64,000 nucleotides of DNA from the NCBI GenBank assembly GCA_003971905.1, contig RSEE01000073.1, positions 62,001-126,000 of the forward strand, given 5' to 3'. The translations under genes were made by a program, and so were the position numbers. Position 1 is the first letter of the stretch, and every line of letters begins with the position of its first letter. Positions 22,745-33,076 of this stretch are shown here, piece after piece. The DNA comes from Moniliella sp. 'wahieum' (Eukaryota; Basidiomycota; Moniliellomycetes; Moniliellales; Moniliellaceae). The notes beneath the pieces were generated by a model. That model ran no database searches and had not been told where the DNA came from. It saw only the letters and a list, made by a program, of their open reading frames with translations.

Positions 22745-23659
22745 CTAGGTGGACGTGTGGGCCTTGTTGGCCATCTCGACAAAGGCATGGTTAATCAACC
22801 CGAGTCGGTCCACATTGTTGGCTGTGGAAGTGGGTGCCGAGGCAAGGGAAGTAAGCGCGGGTGTGGCCACAGGGGTGGCAGCGGGCACGGTAGAGGACGA
22901 AGCAAGGGCAGCGGCAGCGGCCGAGTCAGCCGAAGCGGCCGAAGCGGCCGAAGCAGCGGAAGCAGCGGAGAGGGACGAAATCGAGGCGGCGGATGCGACG
23001 GAGGCTTCAGACTGGACAGAGGCCTTGGAGGCGGACAAGAGGGAAGCGTGAGACCGCGAGGCAGCTGCTTGCGCCACACTTGCTACCGACGCCTTGGACG
23101 CCGCGACGGACGAAACATGTGCCAGCCAAGAGGAGCGAGCCGAGGCACGAGATTCACTGCTGACAGACAAGACGGATTGAATCGAAGCGGAGGCCTTGGA
23201 TGCCGACGAAGCAGCAGCAGCGGCATCGCCAAACACCCACGTGATGCTAATCTTGCCTGCACCCAGAGGGGAAAAGTAGGAGAACAGAGCCTTGGTCATA
23301 TCCAGATCATCACCGCCGCAGTTACCGCCGCCGGTGGGGCACGCATCTGCAATCGTGGCCGTGTGGGACTTTCCGTTGGCGTAGATGGTGATCGTTTGGC
23401 CACAATACTGCGATTGGGCATTCAAGTTTCCGTACATGGGCTGGGCAAGGGCAACGGTGAAGCCGTCAGGGGAAAGAGATCCCCCACAAGCACCCAGGTC
23501 CCCATTCTGGATCTCGTAAAAGGTACCGTAGGTGTCGTGCTTGCCGTCGCGAGGGAAAAGCTCGTGGGCACGGTTCTGATGCGGTGAACGCTGGGGGCGC
23601 AGCTGGTGCGCCAGAGCAAGTGATGGGAGCAGCGCACCGAGCAGGAGAAGGACGCGCAT
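22745..23659 (-). CDS. Secreted double-psi beta-barrel (RlpA/expansin-like) protein with Ser/Ala-rich tail
   Basis: Encodes 304 residues. The N-terminal signal peptide is MRVLLLLGALLPSLALA. A double-psi beta-barrel domain follows at about residues 40-140: YGTFYEIQNGDLGACGG, AQPMYGN, YCGQTITIYANGK, TATIADACPTGGGNCGGDDL, DMTKALFSYFSPLGAGKISI. The Cys and Asp pattern (ADxCP...DL) is that of fungal RlpA-like/expansin-related proteins, which act at cell walls without a known hydrolase activity. The last ~160 residues are Ser/Ala repeats of the SKAS/SAASAA type, suggesting a wall-spanning or O-mannosylated stalk; no GPI signal is obvious. ATG 23659 is chosen because it begins the signal peptide. 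The frame is open further upstream without reason to use it. Confidence 0.88.
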   Translation of the reverse strand: MRVLLLLGALLPSLALAHQLRPQRSPHQNRAHELFPRDGKHDTYGTFYEIQNGDLGACGGSLSPDGFTVALAQPMYGNLNAQSQYCGQTITIYANGKSHTATIADACPTGGGNCGGDDLDMTKALFSYFSPLGAGKISITWVFGDAAAAASSASKASASIQSVLSVSSESRASARSSWLAHVSSVAASKASVASVAQAAASRSHASLLSASKASVQSEASVASAASISSLSAASAASAASAASADSAAAAALASSSTVPAATPVATPALTSLASAPTSTANNVDRLGLINHAFVEMANKAHTST

Positions 23660-24621
23660 TGTATAGACGGGAAGAGGGGAGGCGGGGAAACGAAACGAAA
23701 CGAAGGTGGTGGCAGTGGGCGCAGGAGGTGCAGTAGGCAGCACTCCTGCTCTGCTCCGTCAAGCTTGAGCCTTGAGTGCGGCCTGCGCTAGGGAAAGACC
23801 ACAAAGATATAACGCCAACGGAGCAGAGGGCAATACATATTAACCCTATCCGTCGATACCGGGAGACGCGCGTGGGCGCCGCAGAGGAGGGCCACAGGGT
23901 CGTGCCTACCGTATCCACTGGCCTGCGGCTGTTCGCGAGGGCAAGCCACCGCCGCCACAAGCCAGCCACAGGAGGAGGCTACTCGCGCGAGGGACAGGAG
24001 CACCACCGGCCCATCGAGGACACACGCTATGCCCAACCGGATTAAAGCAGCCAACACGGAAGCTGCCCCACCCGTGGACTGTTCTCCACACACCCTCGTT
24101 AACATCAGTGATGCATGATGGCAGAGCGCGCTCACAGTATCGCAAATGGTGATCGCCGAGTACTAGAGTACTGCTGAGGTGACCGGTGACTAGGTGAAGT
24201 AGTGACTGCTATGTAGTGACTGTATGGTCAAGCTTCTACTGACCGGCTAGTGCCTAGTAGTTATGCATACTGATGCTATTGCTAGCGATCTGAGATCGGA
24301 CTTCAAGCTTCAAGCATCATGCATCACATGTCACACCGAAGCGCCCCCCTTCGCCCTTTGCGAGCGTCCGAAAACAGAACTCCTGCATCCTCTGCATTCA
24401 CTTTTTGGAGAGGCATCAAATCATCACATTCAAGTCATCTTACCATCACAGGTATCAGATACTCTCGCCATCCAAAAGCTTGGAAGCGGCGCATCCAAAA
24501 AGACAGGCAACTGTTTTCCTTGTGCAAAAAACGAAACGACACAAAATAGAAGAGATAGGTGAGAGGAACCAAAGTGGTGCAAAAGACGGGTACGGAAGAG
24601 AGAACAAATTGGCAAACGGCG
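23660..24621. other. Intergenic region with GTGAC heptads
   Basis: Promoter side of the DPBB gene and 3' flank of beta-galactosidase copy 1. GTGAC heptads at 24178-24222, an AGTACT repeat at 24160-24172, and CATCATG/TCACATGTCAC at 24315-24337. No gene. Confidence 0.5.
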
Positions 24622-27600
24622 TCACGAGCGGAGCTCCTTCCACTCGGGGTTGTTCACCACGTACGGTACATCGCCCAAGTAGACCCCCTGAACCTCGATC
24701 CTCAAATCGGGAACTTGTGCGGCCTTCTCTACTGCCCAAAGGGCAAGCGCCAGCGTATTCGGTCCCCTCGGGTCGATGATTCCAGGCGGTACCGGGAACG
24801 AAGTTTGCGGCCCCCACCGGGCCAGGCGGCGACCGACTTGCCACCCATTCACATACAGCAACGCTCTCCAGTCCTCCGTTGGCGCCGACGCGTTCCCCTG
24901 GAAGACGAGGGCAAGTGGAAGGTCATGGCCGAGGGGTACATCGAGGGTAAAGATGGTCCGGTAAAAGTTCACCCCGGCGCCAGGCAAGCCTTGTTGTGGG
25001 CTGCCTTCGTCCCAAGCTGAATCATCAAAGCCAGGAAGATGCCAGCCCTGACGCTCGCCATACAACCCTCCTTCGTTGAGGTACATCCGAGTCTTGTCCG
25101 GGAACGATTCGCCCCCCTGGTTGCCAGTCAAGAACCAATCGACCTGCACGCCTCCCAGGTCGTACGCAAGAATGCCACGGGGCTGCTTGGTAGTCTCCAA
25201 GGGCAACCCGTCCGGGTTGGGCGTGATGGATCCTGTCTCTTCATGAGCCGTGTCATCCTGCAAGATGGTCAAGACATTGTGTTCTTTCAGTGCATGTGGG
25301 GGGAACGGCCAAGATCCGCTGGCCCGGTCATACGAGGCATTTCCCTCCAACGAGCCGAGGAACTGTTCGTTAATCCAGATCGATGCTGCAAAGTATTTTC
25401 CGCCCTCGAGGGTGAGGCTGATGCTCTTCGGTAGGGTAGAAGCAAATTCACCCTGCCAGATGAGGTTGCCACTGGTGTGGAAGCCATAGACATCAGCAAA
25501 GAGGACTGTACCATGGGTCGAGACGTTTACTTTGTTAAAGAATGGATTCGGAGTCGAGGTCAAGTTGGCCGCCTTCCAGTTTCCATCGCGTTTAAAAGCC
25601 GGAGTGATCTCAGGAAGCGAATCGCGTACCTTCCACTTCCCCAAAGCAGGCGGAGCCCACTTCTGTGCGGCAGCGGTCGGACCAGGAATTTGGGCAGTCA
25701 GCGCGCCGTAGGAAGTGTGATTGGCCGGAACCGTAGCACCATTGAAGGTGACCTTGTTGATATTCGACGGCACGAAAGCAGTTAGAGGAGCAGAGGCATT
25801 GGACTGGCCTTGGATGACAAGTGTGTCTGAAGTCAGCGTCGCATTAGCAATGTGATAGGGGCCGTGAAGAAGGATGCGGTCACCCGTGCCAACGATGGAG
25901 TCGATCGTCCCTTTGGAGGCTAGGGAAACACTCTGTGCCTTGCGAGCCCAAACACGGTCCGACAAAGCCAACGTCACATCGACACCATCCACTTTGGCAC
26001 CCACAAACACCACTTTCCCCTCGGCCGCCGACCAAGTGAGCGTGGCAATGGCGCCATTGGATTGTACCGTTACCCCGTTGGTTGCAGGTACCGTGAGATT
26101 GTGGCTTCCCTTAATCTGAAGCGTGTTGTTTTTCCCTCCTGCTGTGCTTTGCACCAGCAGCACATCTTTCCCGTCGATCGCTGCCACAAAGCTCACATCA
26201 GCTGTGCTGTAGGTGACCGTGGCATGCGAGGCAGGGAGGGTCGTGTTGACAGGCACGATAACCGAGTCCCTCCCCTCAAGGGTAATCGAGTCATTGACAA
26301 ACCGGAGCGGGTACGTGACCGTGGCGGTAGATGTCGAGTCGTTCTGACGAACGACATACCATTGCGTCCCTGTGCGTGAAGGCGAACCCAGATGGGAAAT
26401 ATGGGCACCCTCACTGGTAGTGTAGCGGTCAAGAACAGTAGATGTGGCAAAGTCTGGGAAAGAGGTAAAGAAGGAGCCCAACAGACCATAGTCTCCCAAC
26501 TTATCCCGCTTGATCCGCCGTTCATCCAGGGCCGCACCGTAATCGTAGCTAGTGTACACCAAGCCACCGAACGCGACATTGCCAAAGTTGGTTCCGCCAA
26601 AGCCCATGTAGCGCGAGATCATCTTGACTCCCTGTGCAAGTGCATCCTTATCGAAAGTTTCCACAAAATCGGGGGAAAGCAGCTGGGAACATGCCTCATA
26701 CCCCACTCCGCCATACGGATCGTAGCTCCCTCCCTGGAACTCAGGGATGAACTGAGGGTTGTGAGGCGCAATCCGGCTCAAGTTATAGTAGGTATCCGCT
26801 TTGACGGGGTTCCATTTCGTTGGGTTTCCGCAGTCGAACAATTGTCTGTTTTGTAATGGTACAACAGGGTCAGTATCTTTTCTTTAACAAGGTCGAGCCC
26901 AAATGACGTACGGGTATGAGTCTTGCCCCCAGATGTCGAGCTTGGTGTCATTGGCGTAATCCACGCCCCCCCCAATCTGGTTAAAGGTCGTAGGGACCAC
27001 GATTCCGTTGGCATGGTAGGTATCGATAAGCTGATCAAAGTAAGCCTGCATCGGTCCTGACTGCTGGAACTCGTTCTCAACCTGCACCGCAATCACCGTC
27101 CCTCCTGTCGGGTCAATCTCGCCGTTGTGCACCTTCAACTGGTAGGGGGCTGTGGCTTTGGCCACCGCCGAAATAAAGGGAGTCCAAGCATCCTGCCACA
27201 CTTTGGATCCTGTGCGCAGCTGGGTGTCCAGGTTCTGCACCCACCCAGGCATGCCCCCTCCGTTGACCTCGGCGTTGATGTAGGGCCCAGGCCGGACAAT
27301 CACAAAGAGTCCGACGTCTTTGGCCAACTGAAGGAATGCCGACAGATCGTTCACACCTTCAAGTGCGAGGCTCTTGGGGTCAGCGCTTGGCTGGCTCAGA
27401 CCCCAGAAAGTGTACATCGACACAGTGTTGAACCCAGCCGCCTTGAGTTTCTCCAGCGCATCCCGCCACAGTGCGGGCACTGGCAGACGGAACGGATGGA
27501 ACTCGAAAGAGTTCAACACAATGTCATGCCCGGCAATCTTGATGTTAGTATTGTCCCAAGTGACAGCGGGCGCGTCTTGCAGGGGCAGGCTCCACGCTGG

Positions 27601-27651
27601 AGCTGGAGCAAGCAAAAGTGCTACTAAGGGTAGCAGATGCTTAAGGAGCAT
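24622..27651 (-). CDS. Secreted beta-galactosidase, GH35 (copy 1, intact)
   Basis: Exon 1 is 27651-26912, the intron 26911-26846 (66 nt, donor GTACGT, acceptor CAG) and exon 2 26845-24622; the product is 987 residues, normal for fungal five-domain GH35 enzymes. The signal peptide is MLLKHLLPLVALLLAPAPAWS. The TIM barrel begins FEFHPFRLPVPALWRDALEKL. The acid/base motif AVQVENEF puts the catalytic Glu at ~194, and the nucleophile motif IPEFQGGSYD puts it at ~282. C-terminal beta domains contain NVLTILQDDTAHEETGS and VNFYRTIFTLDVP. It hydrolyses terminal beta-galactosides in the medium or wall. The ATG at 27651 begins the signal peptide; a non-essential open frame continues upstream. Copy 2 lies 8.4 kb away in the same orientation. 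No frame disturbance is present. Confidence 0.94.
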
Positions 27652-29060
27652 GGTTGGGAGGCTATTAGCAGCGGTGTTGGCGTTGATGTATGAGAGGGAC
27701 TGTTGCAAAGACGATGATATTTATTCATCTGATGCTGAGCACTGGGCAATGCACTCCTTCATCGATCTTGTTTTTGCAGCGGGTGAAAAGGCAAAGGATG
27801 CCCGCGATCCCACAAGATGACGGTATGTTGCAGAGATGGGCTCACAGGAACAGAGTCTCAGGGAGGTGAGGCCGGTGAGGGGGCAGCCACGGGGCAGCCA
27901 CACGGTGGTTGGGATCGCCTTAACAGACAACTTTATGCACGGCCCCAGGAACGTGCCAAGGAATGAACGTGTGGCGTGTGGAGACCGAGCACCCCACATA
28001 CTCTCCCAGAATATACCCAAACCTTTTCGTCCGAGTTGTGTGGGGCGAGAGTAGGGGAGAGCTAAAGCTTCCACATGGGCGCGCACTGTTCTGGCTGCAT
28101 GTGATGCACCGGCAACCCAACACTGCTTTGGTGCAATTAGAAGCATGTCCCACCTACAGTAGGACCATGGTAGTAGGCAGGAGGCAGGGCGCGCAGTAAG
28201 CGAGCAGGCGCGAACAGACTTCTACAAGCGAAGGCCGAAGGAAGGCAAGAACAGAGGCGGTGCAAAGCAAACCATAATATGGCGCCCACAATACCATACG
28301 TAAACCCTGCCCGGCTAAAATACACTACGCAGCGAAAAGGCCGAACGCACCGTGTGGATCGAATAACAATATGCGGCAGCGGTGGTTCGTGCGCAGGTCA
28401 AGTATTGGGAGCGGGGAGAACAGGTGTGGGGCCCCAGGATTATTGGGATCCCCTCACCCGGCCATACCAGGCCATGTGGTCCATCATGCATCATGCACAC
28501 CATGATGACACCATTCGCTGTGCGCAGCCAAAAGCTGTCAGCCGGTGTGGGTCGCCATTGAAGAGGCTATATACAACACGTCATTGCGCCGCTGCAACGA
28601 GGAACAGAGCATCACACACACATTCTCCTCTCTCTCTATAACATGCGGAGAAAGAGGAGAGGCGACTTTCCCACAGCGGAAATGCATGCATACCAACTAA
28701 TGAGCGCGAACGGGTGGCAAGTAAAACGAAAGAGGGGACTAGCGATGGTGAGAGAGGCAAAGGGAGGGCGCACCTTCGCTGACACTCACCGAAACCGACG
28801 AAACGATGTGTGAGAATAAGACGAAGCCTTTTGTGCTGTCAACGCCTTGTCACGTGTCACACGCAACACTCTGACCTGTCTGCGCTGACGCGATCCATTG
28901 TCCACAGTCATATCCACATTGGGCTTGTACTTTGCTCAGAAAAGGAGGCGCAGAGGTTAGTTTGACCTTCAAGTCTTGGGCGGGGGAGAAGACTGGTTTT
29001 GTACCGTCAATCTATACTGTGGCCACTGCTGTATTCACATATCATTCGCAGAGCTTAAAA
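24622..29060 (-). repeat. Tandem duplication, unit A (beta-galactosidase plus upstream DNA)
   Basis: The gene and about 1.4 kb upstream match 33077-37145 in order and orientation. Coding parts are nearly identical; upstream parts are diverged with small gaps. The unit ends immediately before the Crypton-like element. Confidence 0.8.
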
Positions 29061-29144
29061 GACAGGGACAAAGAAACGCTGCACCGACCACAGGCCCGCT
29101 CGATTGATGCGATCATTTCTCGTATAGTCATAAGACTTTAATTT
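27652..29144. other. Upstream region of beta-galactosidase copy 1; distal part of duplicated unit
   Basis: No gene is seen. Segments 27720-27850, 28300-28390, 28440-28510 and 28955-29060 are recognisably similar to 36140-36270, 36360-36450, 36815-36880 and 37012-37145, upstream of copy 2, in the same order. The duplication therefore includes the promoter. GTCAC heptads are at 28849-28866. CT-rich sequence at 28620-28640. Confidence 0.65.
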
Positions 29145-29689
29145 TCAGGTAAGAGGCCCACTTGGCTTCTCCTTCTCCATCCAGGCTCTGGTGACCTTCG
29201 GCAACTTCCCTGCCCGCACAGCATCCACAATATATCTCTCAGATTTCTCAAGGTGATCCTGTTGGTCCACTTGTCGGGCTGGTTGCGCTTGGAAATGTCT
29301 TCTCCTGGACGGAAATAGTAACCGTACGTGCGCTTGAACAATTCCATATCGCCGTTGCACTCTCGATAGAACCTGACCAACGCCTTTTTGGCATCAGGAA
29401 GAAGCGTAAAGTAGGCATCGTCGCCCTCCAAGCTCCACCACTGCCAGCGCCATTCGTCTTCGAGTGCATCTTCGAGAGTGGCAGGGACCACATACCCTTC
29501 AGGAATCGTCGTCGTCCGCTCCTTCTCCGCTTCATCCGCCTTTTTGTTGTTCTTGGTTTTTCCCAGCTCGGGGACTGGCCGTCCGGGAACAAAGGCCTTC
29601 CTGAATCTCTTCTTCAACCACGTTTCCGGGCGGGCCAAATCCACTTCAGCTGGGCGTTTCTGAGCATACCTTCTCGGTTGTCGCGTCAT
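29145..29689 (-). CDS. C-terminal Trp-rich domain of the Crypton-like element
   Basis: Reads MTRQPRRYAQKRPAEVDLAR, a basic segment, then ALEDEWRWQWWSLEG, DAKKALVRFYREC, DMELFKRTYGYYFRPGE and WTNRI. Near 29245 the sensible frame changes to LEKSERYIVDAVRAGKLPKVTRAWMEKE, ending at 29145. Fungal Cryptons often carry a GCR1_C-type DNA-binding domain after the recombinase. The position and Trp/Arg content fit that, but the sequence match is weak, so I leave the fold open. One frame break is needed for a continuous product. Confidence 0.5.
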
Positions 29690-29824
29690 GATAAGACGCT
29701 GTGTAGAAACGGACTTGGCTCAGGTAAAGCACGATCAACAATGTATGGGGGGGGGGGCAACTGCAAGACCAGGGTGATAAGCAGGAGCATGTGGTGCAAT
29801 ACCGGTAGGTGTGAGAGTCGGATT

Positions 29825-30090
29825 ATAGGTGGGATTTGGAGCAAGAGTCGGAGCAAGAGTCGGAGCAAAAGTCGGAGCAAAAGGAGGAGCAAGAGTCGGA
29901 GCAACGGCAGGAGCCGGTGGTGCAGCAGGAGCTGGTGATGCAGCAGGAGCTGGTGGTGCAGCAGGAGCTGGTGATGCAGCAGGAGCTGGTGGTGCAGCAG
30001 GAGCTGGTGGTGCAGCAGGAGCTGGTGGTGCAGTAGGAGCGGGTGATGCAGCAGGAGCCGGTGGTGCAGCAGGAGCTGGCAAAGTCGGAC
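29825..30090 (-). repeat. (PAPAAP)n-coding tandem repeat in the element
   Basis: Units of about 15 bp (GCAGGAGCTGGTGGT) from 29917 and shorter GTCGGAGCAA-like units from 29833. On the minus strand they read Pro/Ala-rich repeats, apparently a flexible linker before the C-terminal domain. Confidence 0.85.
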
Positions 30091-30379
30091 CCAGCAGTAC
30101 GGGGGCGGGTGTAGGAAAGGGTGCAGGAATCAGAACAAATGGAGCAGCCGGAAGGACAGGTGTGATTACGGAGCAGTACCAGTCCCCATCTCTGGAGCAC
30201 CTCCTTGATCGCCTTCAACAAGCACTTCTGCATCCTGAGCACGCATCACCTCGGGCTCATCTTCCGGCCCATCTTGAACAATCGCCGCCTCTGGAGCATC
30301 ATCTGGTGGGTTCCGAACAGTATCAACAGCAATTGGAACTGGGGTGCCGGGAGGTGGGTTCGTGGTCACGACAGGTTGC

Positions 30380-30605
30380 TGGGCAACAACAGGGCTGAGC
30401 AACAACAGGCTGCTGAGCAACAACAGGCTGCTGAGCAACAACAGGCTGCTGAGCAACGACGGGTTGTTGGGTAACGATAGGTTGTTGCGTAACAACAGGT
30501 TGCTGGGCAACGACAGGTTGGGCAGCGACAGGTTGTTGGGCAACGACAGGCTGCTGAGCAACGAGAGGCTGCTGGGCAACAACAGGTTGCTGAGCAACGA
30601 CCCCC
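30380..30605 (-). repeat. (QQPVVA)n-coding tandem repeat in the element
   Basis: GCTGAGCAACAACAGGTT-like 18-bp units, about 12 copies, read on the minus strand as VAQQPV repeats following a helical segment (LLTEQHVILSKQIHQLL). Confidence 0.85.
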
Positions 30606-30639
30606 AGCAATTGATGAATCTGCTTGGACAAAATGACAT

Positions 30640-32455
30640 GTTGCTCAGTCAAGAGGTCGACCTGCTGGTCAACCGGCGGAGATCCTCGCGGTCATCGTTT
30701 CCTTCGATTTCCATGTCAGCGAAGGTTCGTTCATGCCTCACCCGCTTGTTAAGAAGGCAGCGAATCAATGCCGTGTCCTGACAATTCTCTGACCAGCCCC
30801 CCCCATTGCACCTCCACCAACGACTTAGGTCGTTCACCATAATCCTGTAAGGAAACGAGTCAGTAAGGCCGCTGCGAAGTAGACCAATCGCGGCGTCGTA
30901 GGTATGCGTACGGCAGCATACACGTAAGCATCTTGGGCTCCCCCGCGTCGGAAACAATATGTTGAGTAGGACGGTGTGCATTGTGCAAACCGAGGAATAC
31001 ACTTCAGTGTCTCCTTGATCCATCTGTTGACAGTGTTGTAGGCGATTTGATCTTTTGGACGGTTCGGGACCCCCAAAGGACCAAGGGCGGGAAAGACATG
31101 GTCATCTGGATCCATGCGGCACCTTTTACACAGAGGAAGCCCTGCCATTCAGTGAGCGCCTTCACAGCGCTGCACTCGGGACGAGACCCTTCCAGATCCC
31201 ACAGTCTATATTGCGTCACTTGATTAGCGCCATGTTGGTTGGTTTTCCGAAACGAGTTACTAGAGCGAGTTAGTATGGTGTCAAAGCGCCCGAAGGGAAT
31301 GAGCACGTACGTGACGGCGATGCCATGTAAGTATCTTTGCACTTCATTTGGTCGATGGGGCTTCGGTTTTTGGATCCGTTCGATATCCTTCCAGGTCAAT
31401 CTCAATACTTCGCTTAATCGAGCCCACAGACGATATGCGAGGATGCTGACCGTCTTGAGAGAAGTGGTTTCGTCACGTATGGATCATATGGATCATCCAA
31501 CCCTTCCGTTGGCGCACCGTAGATACCTTGATCCAGATGTTGGAGGAGTATCTTGAGATCAGGGTACAGCATAGCCTCGGACGAATGCGAATAGTGAGCG
31601 CGACGACGCAGCCGGTTGTAATATATTAACCAGGTCATCAATGAGGCAGGTGCGCGCAGGATTACCCGTGCATGTATCAGGGCGGAACTGACACAGACGG
31701 TTGGAGTCCTCAAATTTGGCCTGGAAGAACCAGAGAAGAGCAGCGCGCATCGAGGCGATGGTGTGGTGCGCCTGAGGTTTCACAAGCACATGGAACTGAA
31801 ACCACAGCATTGTCACTTCCGCCGTGCGTTCACTCTTCGTCCAGGTCGACCAAGCGGGTTCTTTACCAAGTCCATCCCCATGATCCACGCAATGAACGAT
31901 TTGACCCTCCGCTTGTACGTGCCCACTGTATTCTGTGTGAGTGATGCCCTGGCAACGTCGGTCCTGGTCGTCGTATAGTCGACGTCCAGGTCCGATTTGA
32001 TCCAGAGACGTACAACCTCGTTGTCCTGGGTCGTGTCGTAAGCTTGGGGAGCAAGGCCAAAACTTCTCTTCAATGACCTGTTTCGGAATTGTGCGGCACC
32101 ATTTGGTTCCAACGTTCCCGATCGTACTCCAGGTCCGGATCGTCTGGAACATCCACGTCGGCATCCTCTTCGTTATCGGCTTCGGTGAGGGCAGCGAGAA
32201 ACAGGGCAGTGTCCTCTGGGTGCTCTGGGACCTCGTCAGGGGCCAAGTCGTACATTTCGTCCTCGTATTCAAACGCTGGCTCGCCAAGCGGCTGAGGGTT
32301 GGCAGCAGAACGCGTCGTCCGACCGGGACCACAGCCCGACCCCTGCCCCTGCCCCTTGCTCCGCCCCTGCCTCTGCCTCTGCCTCTTCCCCGGCCCCTCC
32401 CTTGAGGCAGCGCGCGTGCAGCATGAACGGGGTCTCTTGTCGTGGCAACGGGCAT
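30640..32455 (-). pseudogene. Tyrosine recombinase of the Crypton-like element (broken)
   Basis: Starts near ATG 32455 (MPVATTRDPVHAARALPQG) followed by (GR)n, then an acidic stretch (ALTEADNEEDADVDVPDD). Next come FGLAPQAYDTTQDNEVVRLW, TVGTYKRRVKSFIAWIMGMD, and MLWFQFHVLVKPQAHHTIAS, which together look like a core-binding domain that counts arms or half-sites. The catalytic part includes RLTWKDIERIQ, then SAVKALTEWQGFL, DDHVFPALGPLG, YNTVNRWIKETL, and SYSTYCFRRGGAQ, with RWW and GGW-like residues downstream. The box II position that is usually His (H-x-x-R) reads Tyr (TAT) here. At least five single-base frame changes lie between 32300 and 30700; a GT-AG intron could explain only the one near 30880. 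Probably not functional as written. Confidence 0.7.
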
Positions 32456-32571
32456 GTTGGTGCTGATACGAGGAGGGGGTGGTGGGAACGCGTACAAGGA
32501 ATGCGGGAGAGTCCGATTCGATGATCTCGATGATTACACGCTGGATACGGAATTCCTTGAAACGATGACCG

Positions 32572-32607
32572 GAATTTGAAATTGTTACTGATAACAATTT
32601 CAAATTC
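32572..32607. repeat. Perfect hairpin: 16-bp inverted repeat, 4-bp spacer
   Basis: Left arm GAATTTGAAATTGTTA (32572-32587), spacer CTGA, right arm TAACAATTTCAAATTC (32592-32607), with no mismatch. It is AT-rich in a GC-rich setting and lies about 117 bp upstream of the recombinase start. It could be a recombinase core site, an operator or a transcript hairpin. Confidence 0.9.
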
Positions 32608-33076
32608 GGATAAAACAGCGCCAAAAACGGCAAAGGACTTGGACAAGAAATAAGGCGGGCAGGGACGAGAATGGAAAAGGTGGGGCAAAGGATCCCCACT
32701 GAGTACTGAGTACTGGTCGAGGATGCTTACTGTTGGCTGACCCTTTTTGGTAACCCCCTCATGTTTAAGCCCATCGCGGAAGCAAACGAAGCAAGCGAAG
32801 ACTGTGAAGGCTGCGAAGGTACTAAGAAATAGGACTTCCCCCCGTTTTTCATGATCATTCGCCCGTGCACGTCCTCAGTCCGTTCTCCGCCCCCTTCAGA
32901 ATTAGATACTCATCATGCAAATATGCAGGGCGCATCCAAGAAAAGCCACTATTTTTCGTTTGGGGAAAAGAAAAAGGGACACAGAGTGGACACCAGCGAT
33001 GGCAAGCAGGGATGGCAAAAAAAGTAACGAAAAAGATGGGCAGGGGAGAAAGCTGGAATGGCAAATGACCACGAAG
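32608..33076. other. Spacer between the element and beta-galactosidase copy 2
   Basis: Contains a GAGTACT heptad repeat (32698-32716). Short similarity to the 3' flank of copy 1 (GGCGCATCCAA, 32928 versus 24488) suggests the duplicated unit extends a little past the gene. No gene. Confidence 0.5.

Larger units (their letters stand above)
29145..32607 (-). mobile_element. Degenerate Crypton-like (tyrosine recombinase) element
   Basis: All coding traces run on the minus strand from a Gly/Arg-rich start near 32455 to a stop at 29145. In order they give an acidic N-terminal region, a SAM-like/core-binding helical region, a tyrosine-recombinase catalytic region with a TYCFRRGGAQ box, a helical segment, two tandem-repeat linkers, and a C-terminal Trp-rich domain. 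No terminal inverted repeats or long terminal repeats are seen at the edges, as expected for Cryptons, so exact ends are unknown. The coordinates cover the coding traces plus the upstream hairpin at 32572-32607. It sits exactly between the two beta-galactosidase duplication units. Frames break by single bases many times. Confidence 0.7.

Noticed and set aside
22475-23587. 370-codon plus-strand frame, Gly/Arg/Ser-rich
   Set aside because: Antisense shadow of the repeat-coding tail of the DPBB gene.
29825-30605. CRISPR-like array
   Set aside because: Repeats are contiguous without unique spacers and read in frame as protein repeats; the organism is eukaryotic.
29145-32607. LTR retrotransposon or TIR DNA transposon
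   Set aside because: No reverse transcriptase, integrase or DDE motifs and no terminal repeats; the RRGGAQ box and helical core indicate a tyrosine recombinase.
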